Part shown: in pieces, positions 7,724 through 9,755 of the stretch
How the letters are laid out: the number at the start of each line of letters is the position of its first letter
Numbering within the stretch: the stretch's first letter is position 1
Source: Elusimicrobiota bacterium
GTDB lineage: Bacteria; RUG730
Reading direction: 5' to 3'
Assembly (NCBI GenBank): GCA_031259185.1
Contig: JAIRLV010000156.1
Location: 1 to 9,755, forward strand
DNA length: 9,755 bases
The notes under the pieces: model-generated
What the model saw: only the letters and a program-made list of their open reading frames with translations
Told to the model about the DNA's origin: nothing
Database searches by the model: none
Made by a program: the position numbers and the translations under genes

Positions 7724-8061
7724 ATGATAAAAAGTAATAAAAAAATAAATGAATACCAAATAAGACAAATAATTAAATTTTTTAACTCTGATATAACAGC
7801 AACGGCAATAAGTGAAATTTTAAAAATCAATAGCAACACAATTAATAGAATTTGCAAGAGGTAAAAACCATATAAATGGAATAGAAAGTTTTTGGAGTTA
7901 TGCGAAAGGGAGATTAAGCAAATTGAATGGCTTTGAAGAGCTATAAATTCATGCTGCATATCAAAAAAGAATGTAAGTATAGATTTAACAATAGAAATAA
8001 TAAACATTTTGATAAAACTATATATAATTTATTGGCTGGCTATTTGAATGGTTTAAATTAA
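7724..8061 (+). pseudogene. Transposase fragment, ISXO2-like, internally deleted and frameshifted
   Basis: Three pieces in different frames make up the remnant. Piece 1 (7724-7864) starts with ATG and encodes 46 residues with a helix-turn-helix, ITATAISEILKINSNTINRI, as at the N-terminus of IS1595-family transposases, then stops. Piece 2 (about 7857-7946, another frame) encodes RGKNHINGIESFWSYAKGRL and SKLNGFEEL before a stop; INGIESFW-YAK is the family's C-terminal signature. Piece 3 (7948-8061, third frame) gives FMLHIKKECKYRFNNRN and ends LAGYLNGLN, matching the usual FYLHLKECEFRFN ending. Most of the DDE catalytic core between pieces 1 and 2, perhaps around 100 residues judging by relatives of a little over 200 residues, is missing. 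The element is therefore dead; its sequence is still easy to recognise, so the decay may be fairly recent. Confidence 0.82.
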
Positions 8062-8101
8062 TTCTATTAAAAAAATAAAAAAATGTTTTTTATATTCTAA
8101 A

Positions 8102-8115
8102 ACTAGTCTAACTCC
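8102..8115 (-). repeat. Right terminal inverted repeat of the IS remnant
   Basis: Read on the minus strand this is GGAGTTAGACTAGT, sharing 10 of 14 bases with the left end at 7685-7698. It lies 40 bases after the transposase stop and 58 bases before the purA start. Confidence 0.55.
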
Positions 8116-8173
8116 AATTTATTATTTCATTGATATTAAAATTCATAATTTAAAAAGAAAACTGGAGGAATAA

Positions 8174-9487
<1,314 letters not shown>

Positions 9488-9511
9488 AAAAATTCTAAAA
9501 CGAGGTTTTTT

Positions 9512-9755
9512 ATGGCTATTGTATATGAAAATTTTAAAAATATTATTTCTGACATAAAAAAAATTTGCAATGATAATAATAGAGATTTTAATGATATAAA
9601 ATTAGTTGCTGTTTCAAAAACGGTCGAAATTGAAAAAATAAAAGACGCCATTAATGCAGGCGCCAGAATTTTAGGAGAAAATAAAGTCCAAGAAGCAGAA
9701 AGTAAATTTGAAGAAATAAATAATTTTGCTGTTTTAAAAGGAATAAAAAAAAATT
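9512..9755 (+). CDS. yggS: YggS-family PLP-binding homeostasis protein, N-terminal part (runs off window)
   Basis: The first 81 codons of an open frame that continues past the window edge. It starts MAIVYENFKNIISDIKK and contains LVAVSKT with the PLP-binding lysine at position 36, the same number as in E. coli YggS, then GENKVQEA at 55-62, the family's second hallmark. The next expected segment (W-H-x-IGHLQ) would begin at the window edge. The family binds pyridoxal phosphate on an alanine-racemase-like barrel without known catalysis and buffers free PLP. The GAGG at 9502-9505 is 6 bases before the ATG, and the gap from purA is only 24 bases, so an operon with purA is likely. Confidence 0.93.
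   Translation, partial: MAIVYENFKNIISDIKKICNDNNRDFNDIKLVAVSKTVEIEKIKDAINAGARILGENKVQEAESKFEEINNFAVLKGIKKN

Larger units (their letters stand above)
7685..8115 (+). mobile_element. Degenerate IS1595/ISXO2-like insertion sequence remnant
   Basis: A 431-base remnant fills most of the 573-base gap between metG and purA. It is bounded by imperfect 14-base inverted repeats and holds the broken ends of an ISXO2-like (DDE_Tnp_IS1595 type) transposase. The central part of the transposase gene is missing and there is at least one further frameshift, so the element cannot move by its own enzyme. The flanking 8-mers (7677-7684 and 8116-8123) agree at only 5 of 8 positions, so a target duplication cannot be claimed. 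The remaining sequence in the gap (7601-7684 and 8116-8173) holds no recognisable gene. Confidence 0.75.

Noticed and set aside
7642-8007. A 121-codon open frame on the minus strand
   Set aside because: It lies antisense to the transposase remnant and has no recognisable domain; its hydrophobic look comes from reading AT-rich DNA backwards.
7677-8123. Possible 8-base target duplication around the IS remnant
   Set aside because: The two flanking 8-mers agree at only 5 of 8 positions and are pure A/T.

Overview
This is a bacterial chromosome segment, strongly AT-rich (roughly a quarter G+C by eye), with every convincing gene on the + strand. Genes mostly have clear Shine-Dalgarno sites (GGAGG, AGGAG, AAGGA), long Lys/Asn/Ile-rich proteins and short gaps. 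The composition, a decayed insertion sequence and simple housekeeping content suggest a low-GC, possibly host-associated bacterium. An Endomicrobia-like (Elusimicrobiota) or other low-GC lineage is a guess; the sequence alone does not settle taxonomy.

Layout: (1) 19-747, a membrane-anchored TPM-domain protein of the YgcG type with a glycine-rich tail. (2) 804-2399, only the C-terminal half of carbamoyl-phosphate synthase large subunit (carB), complete at both ends with its own RBS and a TTG start, so apparently a split carB. (3) 2463-3572, a MsmX/UgpC-type sugar ABC transporter ATPase without permeases nearby. (4) 3616-4428, an unrecognised seven-helix membrane protein, preceded by a small GC-rich patch that can form hairpins. 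(5) 4518-5891, a single reading frame joining a full endonuclease III (HhH-GPD plus 4Fe-4S) to a full RibD-type reductase domain; this is the most unusual item. (6) 6047-7600, methionyl-tRNA synthetase. (7) 7685-8115, an internally deleted and frameshifted IS1595/ISXO2-like element with imperfect terminal inverted repeats. (8) 8174-9487, adenylosuccinate synthetase (purA). (9) 9512 to the window end, the start of a YggS-type PLP-binding protein.

The genes do not form one obvious pathway. They touch pyrimidine and arginine supply (carB), purine synthesis (purA), riboflavin synthesis (RibD domain), translation (metG), PLP homeostasis (yggS), sugar uptake (ABC ATPase) and DNA repair (Nth). No defence system, CRISPR array, rRNA or tRNA was seen. 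The points worth following up are the Nth-RibD fusion, the split carB, the IS remnant between metG and purA, and the GC-rich patch upstream of the seven-helix protein.
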